42,619 nucleotides of DNA from CACIIZ01 sp045565285 (lineage in GTDB: Bacteria > Pseudomonadota > Alphaproteobacteria > Rhodobacterales > Rhodobacteraceae). Position numbers and translations under genes: made by a program. The stretch is from NCBI GenBank assembly GCA_045565285.1, contig JBJLFR010000001.1, forward strand, positions 1-42,619. The letters run 5' to 3'. Shown here one piece after another: positions 24,773 to 33,535 of the stretch; position 1 is the stretch's first letter, and the number at the start of each line of letters is the position of its first letter. Below the pieces are notes generated by a model. That model saw nothing but the letters and a program-made list of their open reading frames with translations. It had not been told where the DNA came from and did not search any database.

Positions 24773-26374
24773 TCACCTTAAATCACTTCTTTCATAAAAA
24801 TTTTTATTTTTTTTCTTGTATAATTTTGCATCTTTAATTTCTTTAGCTATAATTTCAGCAGATGCAATTACACCAGGAACCCCAGGACCTGGGTGAGTAC
24901 CTGCTCCAACTAAATAAAGCCCTTCAATTTCTTCAGATATATTATGTGGTCTAAACCAGGCACTTTGAAACATTCTTGGTTCAATAGAAAATCCAGTGCC
25001 CATAGGACTTGAGTAGTTTTCTCCAAATTCAATTGGGGTCATTATATGACTTTCAACAATTGTTTTCTGGAATCCTGGAAGTAACCTGCTATCTAAAAAT
25101 TTTGCAACTTTTTGTAAATATTTTTCCTTTTCATCTACCCAATTAATTGCATCAGAATGACCCAAATGAGGAACACAAGATAAAACATAAAAAGTATCAC
25201 AATTAGCAGGCGCACAGGTAGGGTCTGTTACAGAAGGTCTATGAATATAGAGACTCATATCTTCTGATAATACACCATTTATAAATATGTCTTTCACATG
25301 ACCAGAATATCTTGGGCCATGTAAAATAGTATGGTGTCCTACGTTTGACCACATATTTTTTGTGTTTTTTGTACCAAAATGCCAGACAAACAATCCCATT
25401 GACCAACGTTTGTTTTTTAATTTTCTCTCAGTCCATCTTTTCTTATCTTTTGTCTTTAGCAACTGATTATAAGTGTAAGCAGGGTCCGAATTTGAAACTA
25501 TAATGTCAGCTTTAAAAATGCTACCGTTTTTTAATTTTATCCCAGTAACATGATTGTTAGAATATTTAATTTCTTTTACATCAGAATTTAAATGAATTTC
25601 TCCACCTTGTTCTAAAATTATTTTTCCCATCGCTTTTGCGATTTCACCAAAACCTCCAATAGCACAATGTACCCCAAAGATTTTTTCTATATGACTAACT
25701 AACCCCCACATGGAAGTAACATTAAAGGGATCACCACCAACAAAAAGAGGATGGAAACTCAATGCAAATCTTAATCTTTCGTCCTTTACCCTAGTTGCGG
25801 CCATTTGATATACAGATCTATCTGCCCTTAATAATCCAAATAACGGTAGAACTTTTAATGTATCCCAAAGCCTATGCATTGATACTCTTCCAATGCTACT
25901 TTCTTCTGCAAAGGCTATGTCATAGCGAGTCTTTGATTCTCTCATAAATCTCTCATAACCAGATAAATCATTAGGGGAAATTTTTTTTACTTGTTCTTTC
26001 ATTTTTAAAGGATCATTTGAAGCTGAAAATTCCGTATTATCTGGAAATTTAATTTTATAAAACGGATCCAGTGACTTTAGTTGAATATCCTCGTCAAAAT
26101 CACGACCACAAGCATTCCAAAGAGACCTGAACATGTTTGGTAAAGTGACAATAGTTGGTCCTAAATCAAATCTATAACCATTAAAATTTATAGAAGAACC
26201 TCTTCCTCCAAGGCTTTTTAACTTATCAAAAACCTTAACCTTATACCCTTTGGCGCCTAACCGCATTGAAGCTGCCAATCCACCAAAGCCAGCGCCAATA
26301 ACTATTGCTGTCTTTTGTAAAGTTTGATCTGTAGCTGGTAGATCAAATTCGTTATTGTCAGACCTTTTTAACAT
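24773..26374 (-). CDS. crtI: Phytoene desaturase
   Basis: CrtI desaturates phytoene to neurosporene (three steps) or lycopene (four); the number cannot be read from the sequence. The 533-aa protein has the dinucleotide motif VIGAGFGGLAASMRLGAKGY near residue 25, then GGRGSSINFNGYRFDLGPT, LFVGGDPFNVTSMWGLV, and the C-terminal family motif LVGAGTHPGPGVPGVIASAE. Its first 20 residues are a polar extension. It is divergent from crtA across a gap with one PpsR operator. Confidence 0.95.
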   Translation of the reverse strand: MLKRSDNNEFDLPATDQTLQKTAIVIGAGFGGLAASMRLGAKGYKVKVFDKLKSLGGRGSSINFNGYRFDLGPTIVTLPNMFRSLWNACGRDFDEDIQLKSLDPFYKIKFPDNTEFSASNDPLKMKEQVKKISPNDLSGYERFMRESKTRYDIAFAEESSIGRVSMHRLWDTLKVLPLFGLLRADRSVYQMAATRVKDERLRFALSFHPLFVGGDPFNVTSMWGLVSHIEKIFGVHCAIGGFGEIAKAMGKIILEQGGEIHLNSDVKEIKYSNNHVTGIKLKNGSIFKADIIVSNSDPAYTYNQLLKTKDKKRWTERKLKNKRWSMGLFVWHFGTKNTKNMWSNVGHHTILHGPRYSGHVKDIFINGVLSEDMSLYIHRPSVTDPTCAPANCDTFYVLSCVPHLGHSDAINWVDEKEKYLQKVAKFLDSRLLPGFQKTIVESHIMTPIEFGENYSSPMGTGFSIEPRMFQSAWFRPHNISEEIEGLYLVGAGTHPGPGVPGVIASAEIIAKEIKDAKLYKKKNKNFYERSDLR

Positions 26375-26389
26375 AATATAAACTTATCA

Positions 26390-26407
26390 TGTCAGAAAAA
26401 TTTGACA
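26390..26407. promoter_or_regulatory. PpsR/CrtJ operator in crtI/crtA gap
   Basis: TGTCAGAAAAATTTGACA is an exact TGT-N12-ACA palindrome 16 bp from the crtI start and 71 bp from crtA. It could control both the crtIB-tspO run and the crtA-bchIDO-sulfide dehydrogenase run. Confidence 0.78.
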
Positions 26408-26477
26408 ACATAATAAATGAATGCTTCTTTGTAGTTTGAAGATTAATATAAATTTCATTTAATACGGTAAAAGATAT

Positions 26478-27185
26478 TTGAAAGTAAATTCTCAAATTGT
26501 AGCAATAAGTTTTTTTCGATTTGAAGGAATCTTTCAAAAACTTTGGGCATTTAGCCAGATGGGTTTAGCGCGCAAAAAATTAAAAAATATAAAAGAAATC
26601 TCTTTTTTTAAATTATTTGGTTCTGGAACTGGAGAAGGATTTACACCTTATCCCAATACAAGTGTTTATGCAATTTTAAGTGTTTGGAATAGCCTTAGTA
26701 TAGCTGAAAGTAATATCCACAAAAGAGAAGTATATGAAAATTATAGGAGCCACTCAGTTGAAAATTGGACGGTTTTTCTATCACCAATTTCTAGTACAGG
26801 TTATTGGGATAAAGCAAATCCTTTTAAACCAGTAAAAAGTGTCACTGACCTAGATGAAAAAATGTTGGCTGCATTAACAAGAGCTACGATAAAACCTAAA
26901 ATAATGTTAAAATTTTGGTCTAAAGTTCCAGCAATTTCAAAAGTTATAGGTAATGATAAGAATGTACTTTTTAAAATGGGGCTAGGAGAAATTCCGTGGT
27001 TTCATCAAGTAACTTTTTCAATTTGGCCTAATTCAACAGCTATGTCTAATTTTGCAAGAAAAGACGGCCCCCATGCAAAAGCAATTAAATCAGTTCGAGA
27101 AGGCAACTGGTTTTCTGAGGAATTATATGCAAGGTTTGAGGTGAAAAAAGCAATTGGAAAATGGTGTGGAAAAAAAGTTATATAA
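26478..27185 (+). CDS. crtA: Spheroidene monooxygenase
   Basis: CrtA introduces the C-2 keto group, turning spheroidene into spheroidenone, and needs oxygen; its presence suggests an oxygen-respiring phototroph. The 235-aa product matches the family from its first residues: FFRFEGIFQKLWAFSQMGLA, the FKLFGSGTGEGFTPYPNTSV block near residue 50, and GEIPWFHQVTFSIWPN near 173. The start is TTG; beginning later would remove conserved sequence. It heads the rightward run into bchI (20-bp gap). Confidence 0.93.
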   Translation: MKVNSQIVAISFFRFEGIFQKLWAFSQMGLARKKLKNIKEISFFKLFGSGTGEGFTPYPNTSVYAILSVWNSLSIAESNIHKREVYENYRSHSVENWTVFLSPISSTGYWDKANPFKPVKSVTDLDEKMLAALTRATIKPKIMLKFWSKVPAISKVIGNDKNVLFKMGLGEIPWFHQVTFSIWPNSTAMSNFARKDGPHAKAIKSVREGNWFSEELYARFEVKKAIGKWCGKKVI

Positions 27186-27205
27186 TAATTTAATATGGTA
27201 AAAAA

Positions 27206-28216
27206 ATGACGTCAGATTATCCATTCTCGGCTATTGTTGGTCAGAACACAATGAAACAATCCTTAATTCTTACCGCTATCGATCCATTAATAGGTGGTGT
27301 ATTAGTTTTTGGTGAAAGAGGTACAGGTAAATCCACTATTGTTAGATCTCTAACTGCTCTTTTGCCTGAAATAAAGTCAATAAAAGGTTGTCCATATAAC
27401 TGTGAGATACTAAATAAAAGTTGCCCTCATTGCTCTGAAATTTTTATTAATAAAATAGAAAAAAAATCAACACCAATTATAGATTTGCCACTTGGATCAA
27501 CCGAAGATAGAGTAGTAGGCTCTTTAAATTTAGAGGTAGCATTAAGTGAGGGTAAAAAAAGCTTTGAACCAGGACTTCTTGCTTATGCTAATCGAGGATA
27601 TCTTTATATAGACGAAGTCAATTTACTCGAAGATCACATTGTGGATCTTTTATTAGATGTTTCTGCCTCAGGAGAAAATCTTATAGAAAGAGAAGGTTTG
27701 TCGATTAAGCACGATTCAAAATTTGTTCTTGTAGGCTCAGGAAATCCAGAAGAAGGAGAATTAAGACCCCAGCTTCTTGATCGCTTTGGATTATCAGTTG
27801 AAGTAAAATCGCCTACAGAATTAGAAGAAAGAATTGAAGTTATAAAAAGAAGAACTAAATTTGATGAAAAAGACAAAGACTTTTTAGATTTTTGGGAAAA
27901 AGAAGACTCAAAATTGAGAAGAAGAATTATAAGAGCCAAAAAAAAACTCCTTGATATAAAAGTATCTAATAATATTTTAGAAAATTGCGCAAAATTATGT
28001 CTTGCCTTAGGTTCAGACGGATTAAGAGGAGAATTAACATTAATCAGAGCATCAAAAGCACAAGCATCATTTGAAAATAAAGATTCCGTTGAAATTCCAC
28101 ATTTGAGAAAGGTTGCATTAATTTGTATGGGTCATAGACTTAGAAAAGACCCCCTCGACGATGTGGGCTCAAATATTAGAATTGAAAGAACAATAGAAGA
28201 AATCTTAGGAAAATAA
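27206..28216 (+). CDS. bchI: Magnesium chelatase ATPase subunit I
   Basis: BchI is the AAA+ ATPase that, with BchD and BchH, inserts Mg2+ into protoporphyrin IX. The 336-aa protein has FSAIVGQNTMKQSLIL, Walker A GERGTGKSTIVRSL near residue 35, a Cys-containing segment (CPYNCEILNKSCPHC) usual in this family, Walker B LYIDEVNLLEDH near 133, and the sensor region GSGNPEEGELRPQLLDRFGL. It precedes bchD by 10 bp. Confidence 0.96.
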   Translation: MTSDYPFSAIVGQNTMKQSLILTAIDPLIGGVLVFGERGTGKSTIVRSLTALLPEIKSIKGCPYNCEILNKSCPHCSEIFINKIEKKSTPIIDLPLGSTEDRVVGSLNLEVALSEGKKSFEPGLLAYANRGYLYIDEVNLLEDHIVDLLLDVSASGENLIEREGLSIKHDSKFVLVGSGNPEEGELRPQLLDRFGLSVEVKSPTELEERIEVIKRRTKFDEKDKDFLDFWEKEDSKLRRRIIRAKKKLLDIKVSNNILENCAKLCLALGSDGLRGELTLIRASKAQASFENKDSVEIPHLRKVALICMGHRLRKDPLDDVGSNIRIERTIEEILGK

Positions 28217-28226
28217 ATTTTTTATA

Positions 28227-29969
28227 ATGGAATTTCTATTGGAAGAAAAATCATCAAAAGAACCTAACCTAATTGTTGAAGATAACATTGATGATTTATT
28301 AAGTAAGTTTGAAAAAATTATTGCAGTATTAAGGTTAATTCCTTTTGATCTAGGGGGATTAATAATAAAATCTCGACATAGCGAAACCAGAAGAATAGCA
28401 GTCAACATTATAGAAGAAAATTTATGTGATTTTCCTGTAAAAAAAATATATCCAGAAATCTCAGATTCGAAATTGCAAGGAGGGATAGATTTCTCCGAAA
28501 CACTACGTTTAGGAAGACCAATTTACAGTAAAAGTATTTTTGACGATAATCCTAAAATTTTTAAATTGATGATGGGTGAAAGGTTTGAGTCAAGAGTTGC
28601 TGCAATTTTTGCACAAAAAATGGATTTAAAACCAAATTTCTTATTATTAGCAGTTGATGAGGGAATTGAAGAAGAAGAAATACCCGATTGTCTCAAAGAA
28701 AGAATTTCTTTTTATATTGATTTAAATGATATTCCTTATAAAAAAATAAAGAATTTCAAAATAAAAAAATATAGAATTTCAAAAGCAAAAGCTCTTTTCG
28801 ATAAAATTGAAATACCGAAGAATTTTTATAAATTTCTATTTAAAATTATATTCACAACTGGAATAAATAGTATGAGGCCTCCCTATTTTACTCTAAAAGT
28901 TGCGAAGGCATTATCTGCATTTAGGGATGTAAAAGTTGTTGAAGAAAAAGACTTAATTGAGAGTATCGGATTAACTCTTGCACATAAAATAAAATATTTT
29001 CCTCCCCCTCTTGAAGATAATCAAGAACAAAACAAACAAAATAAAGATACTAATAAGGATGAAAAAGAAAATAAAAAAAAATCTACTGATATTCCCCTTG
29101 AATTACTATTAGATGCAGTGAAATCTAATTTGCCATCAAATATTTTAGAAAAAATAATTCATGGGAAAGGTATTAACAAATCCTTGACTAATAAGTCGGG
29201 AAGTGGGGAAAATAAAATTTCTTTCCAACGCGGACGTCCACTTCCATCTATAAATGGGATACCCAATGGAAGGAACAAAATAGATATTATAGGAACATTG
29301 AAATCTGCAGCACCTTGGCAATTAATCAGAAAAAAACCATCATCAAAAGAAGATAAATTAAAAATTGAATTCAGAAAATCTGATATACAAATTAAAAAAT
29401 TCAAAGATTCAAAAAATAGAGTTATCATTTTTACAGTAGATGCTTCTGGTTCATTAGCAGTTGGAAGACTAGCGGAAGCAAAAGGTGCTATTGAATTACT
29501 TCTTTCTAATGCTTATTCTTCAAGAGATTTAGTAGCGCTCATATCTTTCAGAGGTGAAAATGCTGAAACCTTATTAACGCCAACCAGATCGTTGAGTAAA
29601 ACAAAACGTGTTTTGGGTTCTTTACCTGGAGGAGGTGGAACACCTTTAGCCTCAGGTTTAATGTCAACACTAAAGTTATCTATCGATTATTCTCAAAAAG
29701 GTTTTTCACCAATAAGTATTATTTTGACAGATGGAAAAGCTAATATAGATTTAGAAGGCGAAAAAGGAAGAACCAAGGCTTTAGAAGATAGTTGTCAAGT
29801 TTCAAAATTATTTGTATCAAATCAATTGAAATCAATTGTAATTGATACTTCCCAAAGGGTATCTCCAACAGCAAAAGATTTAGCTAAAAATTTAGATGGG
29901 GAATATGTTCTCCTCCCTAGAGCCAATGCTCATCAATTATCTAATGTGATTTTAAATAAATTAAACTAA
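28227..29969 (+). CDS. bchD: Magnesium chelatase subunit D
   Basis: BchD is the AAA-like platform that couples BchI to BchH. The 580-aa protein has a degenerate N-terminal AAA domain without a Walker A, a charged Lys/Asn/Glu-rich linker near residues 265-290, and a C-terminal von Willebrand A domain with the metal-site motif VDASGSLAVGRLAEAKGAIE near 408 and LTDGKANIDLEGEKGR near 500. The N-terminal domain is strongly diverged. Its TAA shares its last base with the bchO ATG (TAATG), so the two are translationally coupled. Confidence 0.94.
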   Translation: MEFLLEEKSSKEPNLIVEDNIDDLLSKFEKIIAVLRLIPFDLGGLIIKSRHSETRRIAVNIIEENLCDFPVKKIYPEISDSKLQGGIDFSETLRLGRPIYSKSIFDDNPKIFKLMMGERFESRVAAIFAQKMDLKPNFLLLAVDEGIEEEEIPDCLKERISFYIDLNDIPYKKIKNFKIKKYRISKAKALFDKIEIPKNFYKFLFKIIFTTGINSMRPPYFTLKVAKALSAFRDVKVVEEKDLIESIGLTLAHKIKYFPPPLEDNQEQNKQNKDTNKDEKENKKKSTDIPLELLLDAVKSNLPSNILEKIIHGKGINKSLTNKSGSGENKISFQRGRPLPSINGIPNGRNKIDIIGTLKSAAPWQLIRKKPSSKEDKLKIEFRKSDIQIKKFKDSKNRVIIFTVDASGSLAVGRLAEAKGAIELLLSNAYSSRDLVALISFRGENAETLLTPTRSLSKTKRVLGSLPGGGGTPLASGLMSTLKLSIDYSQKGFSPISIILTDGKANIDLEGEKGRTKALEDSCQVSKLFVSNQLKSIVIDTSQRVSPTAKDLAKNLDGEYVLLPRANAHQLSNVILNKLN

Positions 29970-30856
29970 TGGAGTGGAATAAAGAAAAATATGATTGGCC
30001 TCATTATAAATTAAGTAGTTTTGTATATTCCCACCCACATAGTTGGCATATTCAAGATACAAGCCTAGTAACAAAAAATAAAAATTTACCTATAATTCTT
30101 TTTATTCACGGAGCAGGTGCTTCTACCCATAGTTGGCGATTAATGGTAGACCAACTTAAAAATAATTTTAGAGTCTTTCTGATAGACTTACCAGGTCATG
30201 GGTTTACGAAATTAGGAAAAAAAAATCGTTCTAGCCTTGAATGTATAACTCAAGACCTAGAAGTGCTTTTAATTAGCCAAAAAATAAATCCTTCATTAAT
30301 TATCGGTCATTCTGCAGGTTCAGCAGTAGCTTTAAATTTAGCCGTATCAAAAAAATTAAAAATAAAAGGAATACTATGTCTTAATGGGGCTTTGGGAAAT
30401 TTCTCTGGTATTGCTGGTTTATTATATCCATTCTTAGCTAAAGTTTTAGCAATGAGTCCTCTAACTGTTCCATTTTTTACCTCCCTATATTCTTCAAAAA
30501 GCCAGGTAGAAAAATTTCTTAATTTAACTGGAAGTAATATTAGTTCAGAAGGTGTTAGATATTATAGAAAATTAATTTCAGATAAAAAACATGTGGAAGG
30601 AACACTTGCCATGATGTCTCAATGGAATTTAAATCAGCTTATATTAAGATGGAAGCAAATTGAAATTCCAGTTTGTTTAATAGTTGGAGAAAATGATAAT
30701 ATTGTACAAAATAGTGATAATTTAAAGGCATCTGAGGATATTCCTAAATCAGAATTTATTACTAATCCTGGGCAAGGACACCTAATGCATGAAGAAAATC
30801 CAGAATTAATATCTGACCAGATTAAATCTTTTTATAATAAAATTAGATCTATTTAG
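29969..30856 (+). CDS. bchO: BchO, alpha/beta-hydrolase linked to Mg chelatase
   Basis: BchO is an alpha/beta-hydrolase nearly always found after bchID; its biochemical role is unproven. The 295-aa product shows the oxyanion-hole motif IHGAGASTHSWR near residue 47, DLPGHGFT, the nucleophile elbow IIGHSAGSAVALNLA near 112, an Asp-bearing GENDNIV near 243, and the catalytic His in PGQGHLMHEE near 268. It overlaps bchD by one base. The next gene, a cytochrome, starts 32 bp later without an apparent terminator. Confidence 0.92.
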   Translation: MEWNKEKYDWPHYKLSSFVYSHPHSWHIQDTSLVTKNKNLPIILFIHGAGASTHSWRLMVDQLKNNFRVFLIDLPGHGFTKLGKKNRSSLECITQDLEVLLISQKINPSLIIGHSAGSAVALNLAVSKKLKIKGILCLNGALGNFSGIAGLLYPFLAKVLAMSPLTVPFFTSLYSSKSQVEKFLNLTGSNISSEGVRYYRKLISDKKHVEGTLAMMSQWNLNQLILRWKQIEIPVCLIVGENDNIVQNSDNLKASEDIPKSEFITNPGQGHLMHEENPELISDQIKSFYNKIRSI

Positions 30857-30888
30857 CTAAGTTAAAATCTTGCAGTAAGGCTTTTCCT

Positions 30889-31272
30889 ATGTATAATTTA
30901 ATTATGAAAATCTTAATATTAGTATTATCTATATCAACACTATGTTTTAATTTTTTTGGCTTTTATGTATTTGCAAGCGAACAAGTCAACGATGATGATG
31001 GTTTTGAAGTTTCCGACGAAATACTTGCAATAGTTGGGGACATTGATTATGGAGAATATCTTTCTAGTGAATGTATGACCTGTCATCATGCTCAAGGATT
31101 AGATGACGGAATTCCATCTATTACTAATTGGCCAGTTGAATCATTTGTTTGGGCACTTCATTCTTATAAAAATGGAGCAAGGAAACATCCTATTATGGAA
31201 ATGATTTCTCAAAGATTATCTAATGAAGAAATTGCTTCTCTTGCAATTTTTTATGAATCGATAAATAATTAA
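30889..31272 (+). CDS. Monohaem c-type cytochrome, likely sulfide dehydrogenase cytochrome subunit
   Basis: A 127-aa precursor with a signal peptide (hydrophobic stretch to about residue 29, cleavage likely near FAS-EQ) and one haem-binding CMTCH motif near residue 66. The C-terminus has the RKHPIMEMISQRLSNEEIASLA segment, whose Met could be the second haem ligand. It is 18 bp upstream of a sulfide dehydrogenase flavoprotein gene, so it is best read as its cytochrome partner (FccA or SoxE type). It has one haem, unlike the dihaem FccA of Allochromatium. Electrons would go to the periplasmic c-type pool and so to the reaction centre or an oxidase; that is inference. Confidence 0.8.
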   Translation: MYNLIMKILILVLSISTLCFNFFGFYVFASEQVNDDDGFEVSDEILAIVGDIDYGEYLSSECMTCHHAQGLDDGIPSITNWPVESFVWALHSYKNGARKHPIMEMISQRLSNEEIASLAIFYESINN

Positions 31273-31290
31273 AAAAAAGGAGAAACAAAT

Positions 31291-32553
31291 ATGAAACTAA
31301 ATCGAAGAAATTTTATTTCTGCTTCTGCCGGCATAGCTGCTACAATGTCTTCACCAATGGTTTTTGGAGCATCCAAACCAAAAGTTGTAGTCATAGGTGG
31401 TGGCGCTGGTGGTGCAACAGCAGCAAGATATATAGCTAAAGATTCCAAGGGAGCTATTGATGTGACTTTAGTGGAACCTACTAGAAGCTATTATACTTGT
31501 TTTTATTCTAACCTATATCTAGGTGGCTTTAGAGATTTTGATTCTCTTGGTCATAGTTATGGAAAATTAGCTAGTGAACTTGGTATTAATGTAGTTCATG
31601 ATTGGGCAGTTGATGTCGATTCAGGCGGTAAAAATGTTTCTTTAGCTGGAGGAGGAACTTTAAGTTATGATAAGTTAATTCTTTCTCCTGGAATTGATTT
31701 TGTAGATAATTCAGTACCAGGCTGGGATTTATCTTCTCAAAATAAAATGCCACATTCCTATAAAGCTGGATCTCAAACTCAACTCTTAAATGCTCAAATA
31801 GAGAATATGAGAGAGGGTGGAACTTATTGCATGGTTGCACCACCAAATCCTTATAGATGTCCTCCAGGTCCTTATGAAAGAGTATCAATGGTAGCTCACA
31901 AACTTAAGAAAACGAATCCGAGTGCCAAAATATTGATTCTTGAACCTAAACCAAAATTTTCAAAGCAAGGATTATTTGAAGAAGGTTGGAATAAGCACTA
32001 TTCTGGGATGATTGAAATGATCGGTCCTGAAATGGGCGGAAAAGGTGTTGAAGTACGACCTGCAAGTATGGAAGTCATTATTGATGGAGAAACAGAAAAG
32101 GTTGATGTTTGTAATGTAATCCCAGCTATGAAAGCCGGTAAAATTGCCGAATTAGCAGGAGTTACAGACGGTAATTGGGCTCCTACAATTGCACACACAA
32201 TGCAGAGTAGAAAAAATAGTGATATACATATCCTTGGAGACGCAGCAGCTCAGGGAGATATGCCAAAATCAGGTTTTTCTGCTAATTCTCAAGCCAAAGT
32301 ATGTGCTATGGCAGTTAGAGGAGAACTTACTGGATCAAAAGTATTTCCAGCCAAATTTTCTAATACATGTTGGTCTTTAGTGGATACTAATAATGGTATT
32401 AAAGTTGGTGCAAGCTACGAAGCAACTGACGAGAAAATCGCCAAAATTTCTGGCTTTGTTTCTAAAACAGGAGAAGATGCTTCAGTTAGAAAAGCAACTT
32501 ATGAAGAAAGCATTGGTTGGTATTCTGGAATAACATCTGATATGTTTGGATAA
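31291..32553 (+). CDS. fccB: Flavocytochrome c sulfide dehydrogenase flavoprotein subunit
   Basis: FccB (SoxF type) oxidises sulfide to sulfur in the periplasm. The 420-aa protein begins with a Tat signal (NRRNFISASAGIAATMSSP), then the FAD motif VVIGGGAGGATAARYIAK. The region PNPYRCPPGPYERVSMVAHK near residue 188 carries one conserved Cys of the redox disulfide, and FSNTCWSLVDTNNGIKVGAS near 355 carries the second in the C-terminal FCSD flavin-binding domain. Another conserved Cys-bearing segment is YYTCFYSNLYLGG near 70. A strong AAAGGAG lies upstream of ATG. It follows bchO and the cytochrome in the same direction and is closed by a terminator, so it seems part of the crtA-bchIDO transcript. 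Confidence 0.92.
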   Translation: MKLNRRNFISASAGIAATMSSPMVFGASKPKVVVIGGGAGGATAARYIAKDSKGAIDVTLVEPTRSYYTCFYSNLYLGGFRDFDSLGHSYGKLASELGINVVHDWAVDVDSGGKNVSLAGGGTLSYDKLILSPGIDFVDNSVPGWDLSSQNKMPHSYKAGSQTQLLNAQIENMREGGTYCMVAPPNPYRCPPGPYERVSMVAHKLKKTNPSAKILILEPKPKFSKQGLFEEGWNKHYSGMIEMIGPEMGGKGVEVRPASMEVIIDGETEKVDVCNVIPAMKAGKIAELAGVTDGNWAPTIAHTMQSRKNSDIHILGDAAAQGDMPKSGFSANSQAKVCAMAVRGELTGSKVFPAKFSNTCWSLVDTNNGIKVGASYEATDEKIAKISGFVSKTGEDASVRKATYEESIGWYSGITSDMFG

Positions 32554-32573
32554 GTTTAAATATTTCTAAATTT

Positions 32574-32610
32574 AAAACCCCCTAGGATAAGTTTTCTAGG
32601 GGGTTTTTTT
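32574..32610. terminator. Rho-independent terminator after fccB
   Basis: AAAACCCCCTAG pairs with CTAGGGGGTTTT across a 10-nt loop, followed by further T residues. The CCCCC/GGGGG core stands out in AT-rich DNA. The A- and T-flanks let it act in both directions, serving fccB (+) and the convergent EamA gene (-). Confidence 0.92.
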
Positions 32611-32612
32611 AA

Positions 32613-33434
32613 CTAATTTTTTAGTTTTTCATTAGATGATAATTTAACTATAGCCACCACTATGAATGCACCACCAATTAATATAAAAATATCAACTGAT
32701 TCTTTAAAAAGTAATAAACCAATTATAGTTGACCATATCAGCTGAAAAAATATAACTGGTTGCGTAACAGATAGTGGTGCTAATGATAAGGCCATTGTCA
32801 TAAAATAATGACCAAGTGTTCCTAAAATTGCCACAATCAATAATAATAATAAATCGTCCATTGCAGGATTAACCCATAAAAATAATGTAAAAGGTAATAA
32901 AGTAATAGTAGCAAAGAGCGTTAGGAATATAACTATCATATCAGTACTCTCAGTCTTTGTAAGGTTTTTAGCAATGAGATATGAAGTAGCAAATAAAATA
33001 GTACTGAAAAGTTGCGCTATTTTTCCATCTGAAAATATTTCAAATCCAGGTTTTAAAATTAGGAGAGCACCAATAAAAGATAGAATAAGTGCGAAAGATC
33101 TATTAAAGGTTATTTCTTCTTTAAAAATTAGAATAGCTCCTATTGTAGTAAAAATCGGGGTTAAATAGTTTATTGCTGTTACATCAGCCATGGGAATATT
33201 AGCAACAGAATAAAACCAAAGAACTACAGCAAAACCATGGATAATACCTCTTATCCCATGTTTGAAAATAGGGATATTTTTTATTTTATTTTTGAATTGT
33301 AGACCAATTAAAGGAAAAATAATTATTAAACCAAATAAATATCTGAAAAAAGCTGCTTGAATTGAGGGGAGTTCTTTACTTAAAAATTTTACAGTCACCA
33401 TTACAGCTACAAAACAACCTCCCGTTAAAAGCAT
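32613..33434 (-). CDS. EamA/DMT-family permease
   Basis: A 273-aa, highly hydrophobic protein with about nine to ten membrane helices in two repeated halves, the drug/metabolite transporter (EamA) pattern. Motifs include SIQAAFFRYLFGLIIIFP near residue 25, the NYLTPIFTTIGAILIFKEE end of the first half near 85, and QPVIFFQLIWSTIIGLLLFKES in the second. The substrate cannot be told. It may begin a few codons upstream with a non-ATG start, since the open frame continues with IKSIFL before the ATG. It converges on fccB. Confidence 0.82.
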   Translation of the reverse strand: MLLTGGCFVAVMVTVKFLSKELPSIQAAFFRYLFGLIIIFPLIGLQFKNKIKNIPIFKHGIRGIIHGFAVVLWFYSVANIPMADVTAINYLTPIFTTIGAILIFKEEITFNRSFALILSFIGALLILKPGFEIFSDGKIAQLFSTILFATSYLIAKNLTKTESTDMIVIFLTLFATITLLPFTLFLWVNPAMDDLLLLLIVAILGTLGHYFMTMALSLAPLSVTQPVIFFQLIWSTIIGLLLFKESVDIFILIGGAFIVVAIVKLSSNEKLKN

Positions 33435-33535
33435 TAAAAAAATACTTTTGATATAATTATAATTTTTAATGCTGGAATTTGTAATTAAGTAAATCCTAAT
33501 TTAAAAAATGAAATAAATTAAAGCTATTTAGATTA

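Noticed and set aside
31586..31888. 100-codon minus-strand frame inside fccB
   Set aside because: Antisense to a gene with clear FAD and cysteine motifs; no start signal.
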